Source of the DNA: Flavobacterium sp.
GTDB taxonomy: Bacteria > Bacteroidota > Bacteroidia > Flavobacteriales > Flavobacteriaceae
Reading direction: 5' to 3'
DNA length: 32,054 nucleotides
Assembly (NCBI RefSeq): GCF_025352015.1
Contig: NZ_JANXUG010000039.1
Span: 1-32,054, forward strand
The position numbers and the translations under genes are program-made. The notes beneath the pieces were generated by a model. It searched no databases. It saw nothing but the letters and a program-made list of their open reading frames with translations, and was not told where the DNA came from. Shown in pieces: positions 16,384 through 25,268 of the stretch. The stretch's first letter is position 1. Every line of letters starts with the position of its first letter.

Positions 16384-16415
16384 CAAACATAGTGAAATTG
16401 TCGATTAAAATACAA
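16384..16415 (-). promoter_or_regulatory. Promoter of the WG-repeat gene
   Basis: On the minus strand TTG (16413-16415), a 21-bp spacer and TATGTTTG (16384-16391) match the Bacteroidetes consensus. The start codon is 36 bp downstream. Confidence 0.6.
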
Positions 16416-16602
16416 ATAAAATCGATGAAATGCACTATTTTTTATAAATAGTAAGAAATATTTATATAATAACTTACAATAGTAACTTTTTGAAGAGTAT
16501 CTATTCAAATTGTAGAAAGCCAATTAAGTATAAATAAAACAGTACAACAAACCCGAAAAAATGATTTTTAAAGATTATTTTATAAAAATAGGTTATGAAA
16601 AC

Positions 16603-17127
16603 CTACTTTATTTTTTCGGCATACACCATATAATATCTTGGAGTAAAATATCTTAATAGTGGACGAAAACCAAATTTGGTAACGGGATGTGTGAATTTTT
16701 GACGGTCAATGATTTTCCATCCTGTTTTTTCTAATAGCCAATCGAGTTGCCAATCTTCAAATTCGTGATAATGCCGGTCCCATTTATCTGTTTTGCTTTT
16801 GTAAGCTGAAGAAAACCACAATCGCAAAGGAATTGAAATTAACAACTTATCACATTTTACGTTTTCTAAAACTGTATAAGGATTTAGTAAGTGTTCAAAA
16901 ATTTCAAAACCAGTAAAAACATTATAATCTTCCTGTTGCAATGCCATTTGGTCATTATCTAAATCTTCTCCTTTGGTATTAATTACTGTGTAGCCGTTCT
17001 CAACCATGATTTTTGAAAAAGGGTTTGGAACACCCAAATCAAAAATCATTTCAGTAGTTTTGATATGTTTCTTTAGAAATAATAGCGTTAAAGTAAAGCG
17101 CTTGTTCGGATACGTCTTTTCATACAT
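16603..17127 (-). CDS. Methyltransferase-like protein with a degenerate SAM motif
   Basis: The protein has 174 residues and resembles a short class I SAM-dependent methyltransferase. The first strand region FDLGVPNPFSK (about 29-39) is where a DxGxGxG motif is expected, and its second and third Gly are replaced. The later FTGFEIFEHLLNPYTVL (about 72-88) looks like the post-motif II/III region, with the usual EhxEHl pattern. LLISIPL is the motif V strand. Activity is therefore uncertain. It has its own promoter-like site (17147-17175) just downstream of the ketosynthase stop. A weak 6-bp hairpin (16589-16605) overlaps its stop codon. Confidence 0.7.
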   Translation of the reverse strand: MYEKTYPNKRFTLTLLFLKKHIKTTEMIFDLGVPNPFSKIMVENGYTVINTKGEDLDNDQMALQQEDYNVFTGFEIFEHLLNPYTVLENVKCDKLLISIPLRLWFSSAYKSKTDKWDRHYHEFEDWQLDWLLEKTGWKIIDRQKFTHPVTKFGFRPLLRYFTPRYYMVYAEKIK

Positions 17128-17146
17128 GGTTGAATAAATTGGATTA

Positions 17147-17175
17147 CAAATTTACTTTTTTCTTTCCTATTCCAA
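17147..17175 (-). promoter_or_regulatory. Promoter-like site for the methyltransferase-like gene
   Basis: On the minus strand TTG (17173-17175), an 18-bp spacer and TAAATTTG (17147-17154) match the Bacteroidetes consensus. It lies between the ketosynthase stop and the next start codon. Confidence 0.5.
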
Positions 17176-17194
17176 CTTTCAACCCCCGACTTTT

Positions 17195-18253
17195 TTACAT
17201 TTTATACACAATGGCGTTAACATTCATGCCTGCGCCAACAGAAGCAAAAAGAATAACATCACCCTTGTTTAAATTTTGATTTTCAATCTCCTCTTTTACA
17301 AGCGAATCGTATAAAGTGGGAACGGTTGCCACGCTTGAATTCCCTAATTTATGGATACTCATCGGCATAATGCCCTCGGGCGGTTCTTGATTATAAAGTT
17401 TATAAAAACGTTGCACAATAGCTTCATCCATTTTTTCATTAGCTTGATGTATGAGTATTTTTTTTACTTCATTAATGTTGATACCACTTTTATCCAAACA
17501 CTCTTTCATGGCTTTTGGAACATTGCTCAACGCAAATTCATATATTTTTCTGCCATGCATTTTAATATAGCGTACGTCGGGATTGAGTGTTTTATTGAAT
17601 GAATTTCCAAAAAACAGATAATAAATTTCGTCATAAGTAAAAGTTGCTGTTTCATGAGCCAAAATTCCTCCTGTTTCATTTGTAGATTCAATGACAGTGG
17701 CACCTGCACCATCAGAATAAATCATACTGTCTCTATCGTGCAAATCGACTACGCGAGAAAGTGTTTCGGCACCAATAACCAAACATTTTTTTGCCATTCC
17801 TGATTTGATAAAAGCTTGTGCTTGGATAACCCCTTCTATCCATCCAGGACAACCAAAAAGCATGTCATAAGCCACACATTTTGGATTTTTTATCCGTAAA
17901 TCAAATTTAACTCTGGCGGCTAAATTAGGCACCAAATCGGCTTGAATAGCACCTTTGCGCACGTTGCCAAAGTTGTGTGCCAATATAATATAGTCTAATG
18001 TTTCGGGATCAATGTTAGCATCTTCAATCGCTTTTTTTGCCGCTAAATATGCAATATCCGAAGTATTTAAATCATTTGTTACATATCTTCGCTCTCTTAT
18101 TCCTGTTATTTCAAGAAATTTTTCGGCAATTATATCATTCGGATGTGGAAATGGTGTTCCATCGTCGTTTAAAAAAACGTGTTCCGCAAAATCTTTATTG
18201 GATACTATTTCAGTTGGAATATAACTTCCAGAACCAGTTATTTTAATATTCAT
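17195..18253 (-). CDS. 3-oxoacyl-ACP synthase III family protein (FabH-like)
   Basis: This is a thiolase-fold ketosynthase of 352 residues. The Cys-His-Asn triad is complete: C135 in LFGCPGW, H269 in IHQAN and N305 in LGNSS. The C-terminal glycine loop is ASVGAGMN. In housekeeping FabH this enzyme condenses acetyl-CoA with malonyl-ACP. This protein differs around the entrance, with a long insert at 25-45 and FGCPGW in place of the usual ACAGF-type sequence. It is more like the divergent KAS III paralogues of Bacteroidetes, whose acyl substrates vary. No acyl carrier protein or other biosynthetic gene is next to it. Confidence 0.9.
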   Translation of the reverse strand: MNIKITGSGSYIPTEIVSNKDFAEHVFLNDDGTPFPHPNDIIAEKFLEITGIRERRYVTNDLNTSDIAYLAAKKAIEDANIDPETLDYIILAHNFGNVRKGAIQADLVPNLAARVKFDLRIKNPKCVAYDMLFGCPGWIEGVIQAQAFIKSGMAKKCLVIGAETLSRVVDLHDRDSMIYSDGAGATVIESTNETGGILAHETATFTYDEIYYLFFGNSFNKTLNPDVRYIKMHGRKIYEFALSNVPKAMKECLDKSGININEVKKILIHQANEKMDEAIVQRFYKLYNQEPPEGIMPMSIHKLGNSSVATVPTLYDSLVKEEIENQNLNKGDVILFASVGAGMNVNAIVYKM

Positions 18254-18388
18254 AATTTGGTGCTATTTCATTGCGAAATTATAAATAAAACCCGTTTAAT
18301 GTTATCAAAATGCAAAGAATCACTATTGAATTATTTATATTTTAAATATTGAATGAAAAAATTACGAAAATCACATCTTTTGGTCTAT

Positions 18389-18757
18389 TTATTGCGCAAT
18401 TTTTATCTGTAAGATGGTCGCAATACTTAAAGCTTGCGTTTTTATTTGTTCTGCCTTTTCTCCGTTGAAGTTTTCATCCACAGTAGTATAAAAATGGTAA
18501 AGCCAGGTTTTGAACATTTCTGGAGTTAAGTGTTCTTTAGCGTTTATGTCTAAATGTATTTGTGTCAAATTCTTAAAATAGCCACCCGTTCCCAAAATTG
18601 CTTGTGACCAAAATATAACTAAAATAGGCAAGTGCTCTTCGATTTTTATCTTAACTATATCTATAAAAATATAGCTTATAGTTTCATCCAAAAGCAATTT
18701 CTTATAAAATTCATCAACTATCAAAAATAAATCGTTTTGGGTTTGGATGTCTTTCAT
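18389..18757 (-). CDS. Group III truncated hemoglobin
   Basis: This small globin has 122 residues. The proximal haem ligand is expected at H68 in QIHLDI, followed by the group III pattern of an MFKTWL segment (81-86) 13 residues on; this matches the HLDL...FFxxWL arrangement of Campylobacter Ctb-type proteins. FYKKLLLD (17-24) and the FW pair near 49-50 also fit. Group III globins bind O2 or NO, and nitrosative-stress protection is inferred for some. It lies alone between the ketosynthase and gcvP, with a hairpin-forming gap of 95 bp upstream. Confidence 0.85.
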   Translation of the reverse strand: MKDIQTQNDLFLIVDEFYKKLLLDETISYIFIDIVKIKIEEHLPILVIFWSQAILGTGGYFKNLTQIHLDINAKEHLTPEMFKTWLYHFYTTVDENFNGEKAEQIKTQALSIATILQIKIAQ

Positions 18758-18784
18758 ATTTTATGTCATAAAGCTGTAAAGTGA

Positions 18785-18828
18785 AAAGTCGAATGCCTTT
18801 TTTTACTTAACTTTTGACATTCGACTTT
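18785..18828 (-). repeat. Inverted repeat between gcvP and the globin gene
   Basis: AAAGTCGAATG (18785-18795) and CATTCGACTTT (18818-18828) are perfect 11-bp complements around a 22-bp loop. It lies past the gcvP stop, but with no clean T-run, so a terminator role is uncertain. It resembles the other self-complementary gap sequences of this window in style. Confidence 0.6.
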
Positions 18829-18852
18829 GAGGTATTAATACTTCGTTATATT

Positions 18853-21696
18853 TTACATATACGCTTCAATAGGTGCGCAAGTGCAAACCAAATTTCGGTC
18901 TCCATAGGCATCATCTACACGACGAACGCTTGGCCAGAATTTATTATCTAAAATATATTCTAAAGGATACGCCGCTTGTTCACGTGTATAAGGCATATTC
19001 CAATGGTTTGAAGTCAGCATTTGTAGCGTATGCGGTGCATTTTTTAAAATATTATTTGGGTCTTCGACAGAAGCACTATCAATTTCTTTTCGAATATCAA
19101 TCATCGCATCACAAAAACGGTCTAATTCGGCTAAATCTTCAGATTCTGTGGGTTCTATCATCAATGTTCCTGCTACTGGGAAAGAAACGGTTGGAGCATG
19201 AAAACCATAATCCATTAAACGTTTCGCAATATCCACGACTTCAATTCCATTTTGCTTAAAACTGCGACAATCCAAAATCATTTCGTGTGCAGAGCGACCA
19301 CGTTCTCCAATATATAAAATTGGAAAGTGATTTTCCAATCGTACTTTCATATAATTCGCATTCAAAATGGCAAATTGTGTGGCACTTTTTAAACCTTCAG
19401 CACCAAGCATCGTTATATAACCATAAGAAATCAAGCAAACCAAAGCCGAGCCATAAGGAGCAGCTGAAATTGCTGTTATTGCATGGTCTCCACCAACATT
19501 TATTATAGGATTTGTGGGTAAAAAAGGCACTAATTTTTCGTTTACACAAATAGGTCCCACTCCAGGACCGCCACCGCCATGAGGGATAGCGAACGTTTTA
19601 TGTAAGTTCAGGTGGCAAACATCAGCACCAATGGTTGCTGGATTGGTCAAACCAACCTGTGCGTTCATGTTGGCACCATCCATGTAAACCAAACCACCAT
19701 TGTCATGAATGATTTTGGTAATTTCGCAAATCGCACTTTCAAAAACTCCGTGAGTGGAGGGGTAAGTCACCATTAATGCTGAAAGATTATTTTTGTGCAA
19801 AATAGCTTTTTCTCTTAAATCTTCCACATCAATATTACCATTTTCCATGGTTTTGGTTACGATAATTTCCATACCAGCCATGGCAGCCGAAGCTGGGTTG
19901 GTTCCGTGAGCCGATGACGGTATTAAACAAACATTTCTTTGATTATCGCCACGGGATAAATGATAAGTGCGAATAGTCATCAAACCAGCATATTCGCCTT
20001 GCGCGCCCGAATTTGGTTGTAAAGTTGTACCAGCGAAACCTGTCACTACATTTAATTGTTGTTCTAATTTTTTAAGCATAGTGATGTAACCTTCAGCTTG
20101 ACTTATAGGAGCAAAGGGATGAATGCTGTTCCAGTTTGCCATTGATAAAGGCAGCATTTCGGCAGCAGCATTCAATTTCATGGTGCAAGAACCAAGAGAA
20201 ATCATGGAATGATTTAAGGATAAATCTTTGCGCTCTAATTTTTTTATGTAACGCATTAACTGGCTTTCTGAATGATGGTTGTTAAACACATCATGCTCTA
20301 AAAATGCTGATTTTCTCTCCAAATTTGCTGCAAAATTATTGGAAGTTGATAAATCAGTGATGGTGAATTTATCTTTATTGTATGCCTCGGCGAAAATGGC
20401 AATAATTTGATTAATATCCGCTATTGAAGTTGTTTCGTTTAACGAAATTGAAATAGTATTTGCATCTACATAATAAAAATTTACTTCATTTTTTTCGGCT
20501 ATGGAGCGCACTTTTTGTGCATCTGCTTTTACTAAAATGGTGTCAAAAAAGGCCGAATTGATTTGGTAAACCCCTAATTTATTCAAAGCGTCTGCTAATG
20601 TAACTGCTGATGAATGTACTTTGTTGGCAATAAATTGTAATCCTCTTGGACCATGATATACGGCATACATTCCTGCCATAACAGCAAGTAGAACTTGGGC
20701 GGTACAAATATTGGAAGTTGCTTTTTCACGTTTAATGTGTTGTTCACGTGTTTGCAATGCCATGCGCAGCGCAGGATTTCCATTAGTATCAATTGTGACA
20801 CCGATAATTCTTCCCGGCATGGAACGTTTGTATTGTTCTTTAGTTGCAAAAAATGCTGCATGAGGTCCGCCATAACCCATCGGAATTCCAAAACGTTGTG
20901 TCGTTCCTACTACTACATCGGCACCCATTTCTCCTGGCGAGGTTAATTTTACCAATGATAAAATATCGGCAGCAACAGCCACTTTAATTTCGTTTGCTTT
21001 TGCTTTCGCGATGAATCCGGCATAATCATTTACTTGTCCATATTTCCCAGGGTACTGTAAAATGGCTCCATAAAAATCTGTATAAAAATCGAAAGTTTCG
21101 TGGTTTCCGATTACCAATTGTATGCCAATTGGTGCTGAACGAGTTTGTAAAACCGAAATAGTTTGTGGTAATACTTCTTCGGAAACGAAGAATTTAACAA
21201 CATTATTTTTCTTTTGGTCACGAGAGCGAACGTCATACAACAACGCCATTGCTTCAGCTGCAGCAGTACTTTCGTCCAATAAAGAAGCATTGGCAATTTC
21301 CATTCCGCTCAACTCAATCACCGTAGTCTGGAAATTCAAGATGGCTTCTAATCTTCCTTGTGCAATCTCAGCTTGGTAGGGTGTATAGGCAGTATACCAA
21401 CCGGGATTTTCAAAAATATTGCGCTGAATTACTGCAGGAACAATCGTTGGATGATAACCCAAACCTATGTATGATTTGAAAACTTTATTTTTTTGCCCCA
21501 ATTCTTGAATATGGTTTAAATACTCATATTCGGTCATTGGTGCGTCCAGATCTAAATCATTTTTTAAGCGAATATCATCAGGAATTGTTTCGTAAATTAA
21601 TTGCTCAAAGCTTTCAACTCCGATGGTTTTGAACATGTGGTTTAAGTCGCTCTCACGAGGACCTATGTGGCGTAGTGCAAATGTGTCTGTTCTCAT
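18853..21696 (-). CDS. gcvP: Glycine dehydrogenase (decarboxylating), P protein
   Basis: GcvP is the PLP enzyme of the glycine cleavage system. It removes CO2 from glycine and passes the aminomethyl group to the lipoyl arm of GcvH. The protein has 947 residues, the full fused two-domain form. The N-terminal half begins with RHIGPRESDLNHM; the C-terminal half carries the PLP lysine at K700 in NLHKTFAIPHGGGGPG. CTMKLN and the poly-Gly loop are conserved. The gene is a single unit here, without gcvT or gcvH. The 176-bp upstream gap contains a TACTTTTG-like -7 box (minus, 21767-21774) but no -33 TTG at the right spacing, and no glycine riboswitch fold was recognised. Confidence 0.97.
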   Translation of the reverse strand: MRTDTFALRHIGPRESDLNHMFKTIGVESFEQLIYETIPDDIRLKNDLDLDAPMTEYEYLNHIQELGQKNKVFKSYIGLGYHPTIVPAVIQRNIFENPGWYTAYTPYQAEIAQGRLEAILNFQTTVIELSGMEIANASLLDESTAAAEAMALLYDVRSRDQKKNNVVKFFVSEEVLPQTISVLQTRSAPIGIQLVIGNHETFDFYTDFYGAILQYPGKYGQVNDYAGFIAKAKANEIKVAVAADILSLVKLTSPGEMGADVVVGTTQRFGIPMGYGGPHAAFFATKEQYKRSMPGRIIGVTIDTNGNPALRMALQTREQHIKREKATSNICTAQVLLAVMAGMYAVYHGPRGLQFIANKVHSSAVTLADALNKLGVYQINSAFFDTILVKADAQKVRSIAEKNEVNFYYVDANTISISLNETTSIADINQIIAIFAEAYNKDKFTITDLSTSNNFAANLERKSAFLEHDVFNNHHSESQLMRYIKKLERKDLSLNHSMISLGSCTMKLNAAAEMLPLSMANWNSIHPFAPISQAEGYITMLKKLEQQLNVVTGFAGTTLQPNSGAQGEYAGLMTIRTYHLSRGDNQRNVCLIPSSAHGTNPASAAMAGMEIIVTKTMENGNIDVEDLREKAILHKNNLSALMVTYPSTHGVFESAICEITKIIHDNGGLVYMDGANMNAQVGLTNPATIGADVCHLNLHKTFAIPHGGGGPGVGPICVNEKLVPFLPTNPIINVGGDHAITAISAAPYGSALVCLISYGYITMLGAEGLKSATQFAILNANYMKVRLENHFPILYIGERGRSAHEMILDCRSFKQNGIEVVDIAKRLMDYGFHAPTVSFPVAGTLMIEPTESEDLAELDRFCDAMIDIRKEIDSASVEDPNNILKNAPHTLQMLTSNHWNMPYTREQAAYPLEYILDNKFWPSVRRVDDAYGDRNLVCTCAPIEAYM

Positions 21697-21872
21697 TAAA
21701 TTGTTTCTTCTAGATGTGTTAAGTTGTGCTGTTTTTATAACTGTATCAAGTTCAGTTTAAAGCACACAAAAGTAATTATTAATGTTTTAATTTTGTGCTA
21801 AACAAAGCCCAATATTTTGACAAATTTTCAACTAAAACGACTTGTTATTAACAGTTTGATTATTTTTGAAAC

Positions 21873-22670
21873 ATGTACTATTTAAAGAAGCTTCTCGATT
21901 TTTATATTCAATCCTCAATTCATGTTGGGTTGGCTGTTTTTAGTTTGGTTTACCTTACTTCATTCAATAATGATTTGTGTAAACACATTACCTATCCTTG
22001 CTGTGTTTTTTTTGGAACCATTTTGGGTTATAATTTCCTGAAATACTTTGAAATTTTTCGGAAAGGAAAATTTCATTCGCTCAAGTATTACGGAATTGTT
22101 ATGGTATGTTTTTTAGCTGTTTTTGGGTTTTATTTCTTTTTTATCCGAATGATAAATAGCATTAAAATTCAGTTGATTATCGGCGGATTAATGGTTTTGT
22201 TATATCCGTTGTTTAGGAAACACGGAATCATTAAAATGTTTTGGGTGAGTTTTGTTGTGGCGTATTTGACGGACTTTGTGTTTACCAGTGCAGTGCCAAA
22301 TTTTAAGGGAATTTTACTGTTGGAATTTATGAAGCGCTTTGTTTTAATTAGTGCTTTAATAATCCCTTTTGAAATTTATGACAGCCAGCATGATGATAAA
22401 ACCTTAAACACATTACCTCAGAAATTTGGAATAAAAACGGCCAAAAAAACAGGTTATATACTGCTTTTTCTCTTCATCGTTTTGGATGTTTTAAGCTTCC
22501 ATTTTAATGACATTATCAGAATTCAATATTTGTATGCTGATATAACTATTGCCCTTGTTACTGGTCTTGCTGTATATTTTTCATCGGTAAAAAGAAATCA
22601 ATATTACACTTCTTTTTGGGTGGAAAGTATTCCGATTCTGTGGTTGGTTTTGGTTATGTCATTTACATAA
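21873..22670 (+). CDS. UbiA-like membrane protein
   Basis: The protein has 265 residues and about eight hydrophobic segments. The second UbiA signature is present: D170-x3-D174 in IYDSQHDDKTLNTLP, followed by Gly-rich KFGIKTAKKTGY. The first signature (NxxxDxxxD) is not clear; N54 in GYNFLKYFEIF is followed by no Asp at the right place. It may be a divergent prenyltransferase, or a relative that has lost activity. A TATTTTTG box (21861-21868) lies only 5 bp before the ATG, with a TTG 16 bp upstream of the box. If used, it gives an almost leaderless transcript. It is divergent from gcvP. Confidence 0.75.
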   Translation: MYYLKKLLDFYIQSSIHVGLAVFSLVYLTSFNNDLCKHITYPCCVFFGTILGYNFLKYFEIFRKGKFHSLKYYGIVMVCFLAVFGFYFFFIRMINSIKIQLIIGGLMVLLYPLFRKHGIIKMFWVSFVVAYLTDFVFTSAVPNFKGILLLEFMKRFVLISALIIPFEIYDSQHDDKTLNTLPQKFGIKTAKKTGYILLFLFIVLDVLSFHFNDIIRIQYLYADITIALVTGLAVYFSSVKRNQYYTSFWVESIPILWLVLVMSFT

Positions 22671-22722
22671 AAAGCGAAGTATAATTTTTTGTCTCAAACT
22701 ATTTTTGTAATAATCTAAAAAA

Positions 22723-24750
22723 CTAAAGCAATCCCGCTCGTTTCAACAAAGCTTCTGGTTTAGGTTCCTGTCCGCGGAAACGTTTGTACAATTCCATCGG
22801 CAATTCAGTTCCACCTTTTGACAATACATTGTCCTTAAATTTTGTGGCAACTTCTTTATTAAAAATTCCTTTTTCCTGAAAATACGCAAATGCATCGGCA
22901 TCTAAAACTTCTGCCCATTTGTAACTGTAATAACCCGACGAATAACCACCCTGAAAAATGTGTGAAAAGGAAACGCTCATGCAATTTTCAGCGACATCTG
23001 GATATAAAGATTTGCCCTCAAAAGCTTCTTTTTCAAACGTTTTGATATCAATAATTTGGTTTGGATTATTACTATGAAACGCCATGTCGAGCAATCCAAA
23101 ACTAATTTGGCGCAACGTTGCCATACCTTCAAAAAAACTGGCACTTTTTTTAATTTTATCAACATATCCTTCTGGTATAATCTCGTTTGTTTCATAATGT
23201 CGGGCGAAAATAGCCAAAGCTTCTGGTTCGTAACACCAGTTTTCCATTACTTGACTTGGCAACTCAACAAAATCCCAATATACCGATGTTCCCGACAGAC
23301 TTGGATACTTTGTATTGGCCAACATGCCATGTAAGGCGTGACCAAATTCATGAAACAAAGTTGTTACCTCGTTAAAAGTTAATAACGAAGGTTTACTCCC
23401 CAAAGGAGGTGTAAAATTGCACACAATTGAAACATGTGGTCTTTGGTTTACACCATCTTTACTATATTGTGGTTTAAACGAAGTCATCCACGCACCATTG
23501 CGTTTTCCTTTTCTTGGAAAAAAATCAGCATAAAAAATAGCAACTAACTCTTTTTGTAAATCTAATACTTCAAAAGTCTGAACGTCTTCGTGGTATTTAT
23601 CGATGTCAAAAACTTCCTTGAATGTGATTCCGAAAAGCTTTTCAGCAATAGTAAACGCACCGTTCAAAACATTTTCGAGTTTGAAATAGGGTTTTAAATG
23701 CTCGTCATCAAAATCGAATAATTTCTGTTTCAATTTTTCAGAATAATACGCTCCGTCCCATTTTTCTAATTGGTCAATCCCATCAATCCCTGATGCAAAA
23801 GCAGTTAATTGAGCAAATTCTTTTTGTGCTGCAGGTTTTGCTTTGGATAACAAATCATTCAAAAACGAAGTTACTTTTTCCGGATTTTGCGCCATTCGCT
23901 CCTCTAAAACAAAATGAGAATGGGTTTTATATCCTAATAAATTGGCGCGTTCAAAGCGTAGTTTAGCAATCTTTAACGTAATTTCCTGATTATCGAATTT
24001 GTTGTTTTGGAATGCTTTTTTTCCGTTGGCAACGGCTAGTTCTTTTCGAAGTTCACGGTTGTCGGCATACGTTACAAACGGGATATAACTGGGATAATCC
24101 AAAGTAAAAATCCAACCCTCAAGGTTTTTGGATTTTGCCAAACTCTCCGCTGCTTCAATGGTTCCTTCGGGCAAGCCTTTTAATTCTTTTGCGGTTGTAA
24201 TATGTAGTTGATAATTATTGGTTTCAGCCAAAACGTTTTCACCGTATGTTAGTTTAAGTTTGGCCAATTCGGAATCAATTTCTCGTAAACGCTCTTTTTT
24301 TTCGTTCGATAATAACGCTCCGTTTCTTGAAAAACTTTTGAATTTTTTATCCAATAAAGTGGTTTGTTCCGGCGTTAATTTTAAAGTATCTTTTTGTTCG
24401 TAAACCAATTTTACACGTTTGAACAACGCTTCATTTAGGGCTATATCATTGCTAAATGCAGTGAGCAACGGAGAAACATCTTGTGCTATTTTCTGCATTT
24501 CGTCATTGGTTTCAGCCGAATTGAGATTAAAAAAAATTGAGGATAATCTATCTAATGCTTCACCAGAAAATTCTAGTGCTTCTATGGTATTTTCAAAAGT
24601 TGGTGTTGCTGGATTATTTATGATGGTATCGATTTCGGCTTTTGCCGCAGCGATATTTTCAACAAAAGCGGGATTATAATCTTCTAATTTTAGTAGCGAA
24701 AATGGTGCTGTATTGTATTTAGTATTGAATTTTTGAGTAAGTATTTTCAT
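22723..24750 (-). CDS. M3 family metallopeptidase (oligopeptidase/Dcp type)
   Basis: This zinc peptidase degrades short peptides in the cytoplasm. It has 675 residues, the normal M3 length. The zinc motif HEFGHALHG starts at H467 (HExxH 467-471) in TLFHEFGHALH. The C-terminal part has the conserved FSHIFQGGYSSGYYSYKWAE stretch with a Tyr-rich substrate loop. It ends KPEALLKRAGL, typical of Dcp/OpdA relatives. No signal peptide is seen, which argues against a periplasmic form. It lies 15 bp after purE, so it is probably read through from the purK promoter. Confidence 0.92.
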   Translation of the reverse strand: MKILTQKFNTKYNTAPFSLLKLEDYNPAFVENIAAAKAEIDTIINNPATPTFENTIEALEFSGEALDRLSSIFFNLNSAETNDEMQKIAQDVSPLLTAFSNDIALNEALFKRVKLVYEQKDTLKLTPEQTTLLDKKFKSFSRNGALLSNEKKERLREIDSELAKLKLTYGENVLAETNNYQLHITTAKELKGLPEGTIEAAESLAKSKNLEGWIFTLDYPSYIPFVTYADNRELRKELAVANGKKAFQNNKFDNQEITLKIAKLRFERANLLGYKTHSHFVLEERMAQNPEKVTSFLNDLLSKAKPAAQKEFAQLTAFASGIDGIDQLEKWDGAYYSEKLKQKLFDFDDEHLKPYFKLENVLNGAFTIAEKLFGITFKEVFDIDKYHEDVQTFEVLDLQKELVAIFYADFFPRKGKRNGAWMTSFKPQYSKDGVNQRPHVSIVCNFTPPLGSKPSLLTFNEVTTLFHEFGHALHGMLANTKYPSLSGTSVYWDFVELPSQVMENWCYEPEALAIFARHYETNEIIPEGYVDKIKKSASFFEGMATLRQISFGLLDMAFHSNNPNQIIDIKTFEKEAFEGKSLYPDVAENCMSVSFSHIFQGGYSSGYYSYKWAEVLDADAFAYFQEKGIFNKEVATKFKDNVLSKGGTELPMELYKRFRGQEPKPEALLKRAGLL

Positions 24751-24765
24751 TTAAAGATAATTAAT

Positions 24766-25248
24766 TTATTTTTTCATTTCGTCCGATGACTTGTTCACCG
24801 CATCTTTAAGGCTTTCTTTGTATAAAATAATTTTATCCAAAACAAGTTTATCGTGACTTCCGATAATTTGAGCCGCCAGAATTCCGGCATTTTTGCCGCC
24901 GTTCAGTGCCACAGTTGCCACAGGAACTCCACTGGGCATTTGTAAAATAGACAAAACCGAATCCCAGCCATCAATAGAATTACTTGATTTTACCGGAACG
25001 CCAATTACCGGTAATGGCGACAGCGATGCCACCATGCCTGGCAAATGCGCTGCACCACCAGCACCAGCAATAATTACCGAGATGCCCCGAGTGTGCGCTT
25101 TTTTGCTAAACTCAAATAATTTTTCGGGTGTTCTATGTGCCGAAACAATGTCAACCTCGGTCTCGATATCAAAACTTTTTAGAATGTCAATCGCTTCCTG
25201 CATGATTGGTAAGTCGCTTTGACTTCCCATGATTATTGCTACTTTCAT
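24766..25248 (-). CDS. purE: N5-carboxyaminoimidazole ribonucleotide mutase
   Basis: PurE moves the carboxyl group in N5-CAIR to give CAIR in purine synthesis. The 160-residue protein has the class I hallmarks MGSQSDLPIM (8-17), SAHRTP (40-45), IIAGAGGAAHLPGM (59-72) and PVIGVPV. It is preceded by purK with a gap of 20 bp, so the two steps are cotranscribed, in the order purK-purE. Confidence 0.96.
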   Translation of the reverse strand: MKVAIIMGSQSDLPIMQEAIDILKSFDIETEVDIVSAHRTPEKLFEFSKKAHTRGISVIIAGAGGAAHLPGMVASLSPLPVIGVPVKSSNSIDGWDSVLSILQMPSGVPVATVALNGGKNAGILAAQIIGSHDKLVLDKIILYKESLKDAVNKSSDEMKK

Positions 25249-25268
25249 TTTTTTAATCTTTCAATTTT

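Noticed and set aside
21697..21872. Glycine riboswitch upstream of gcvP
   Set aside because: The leader is short and AT-rich, and I could not find the conserved tandem-aptamer core.
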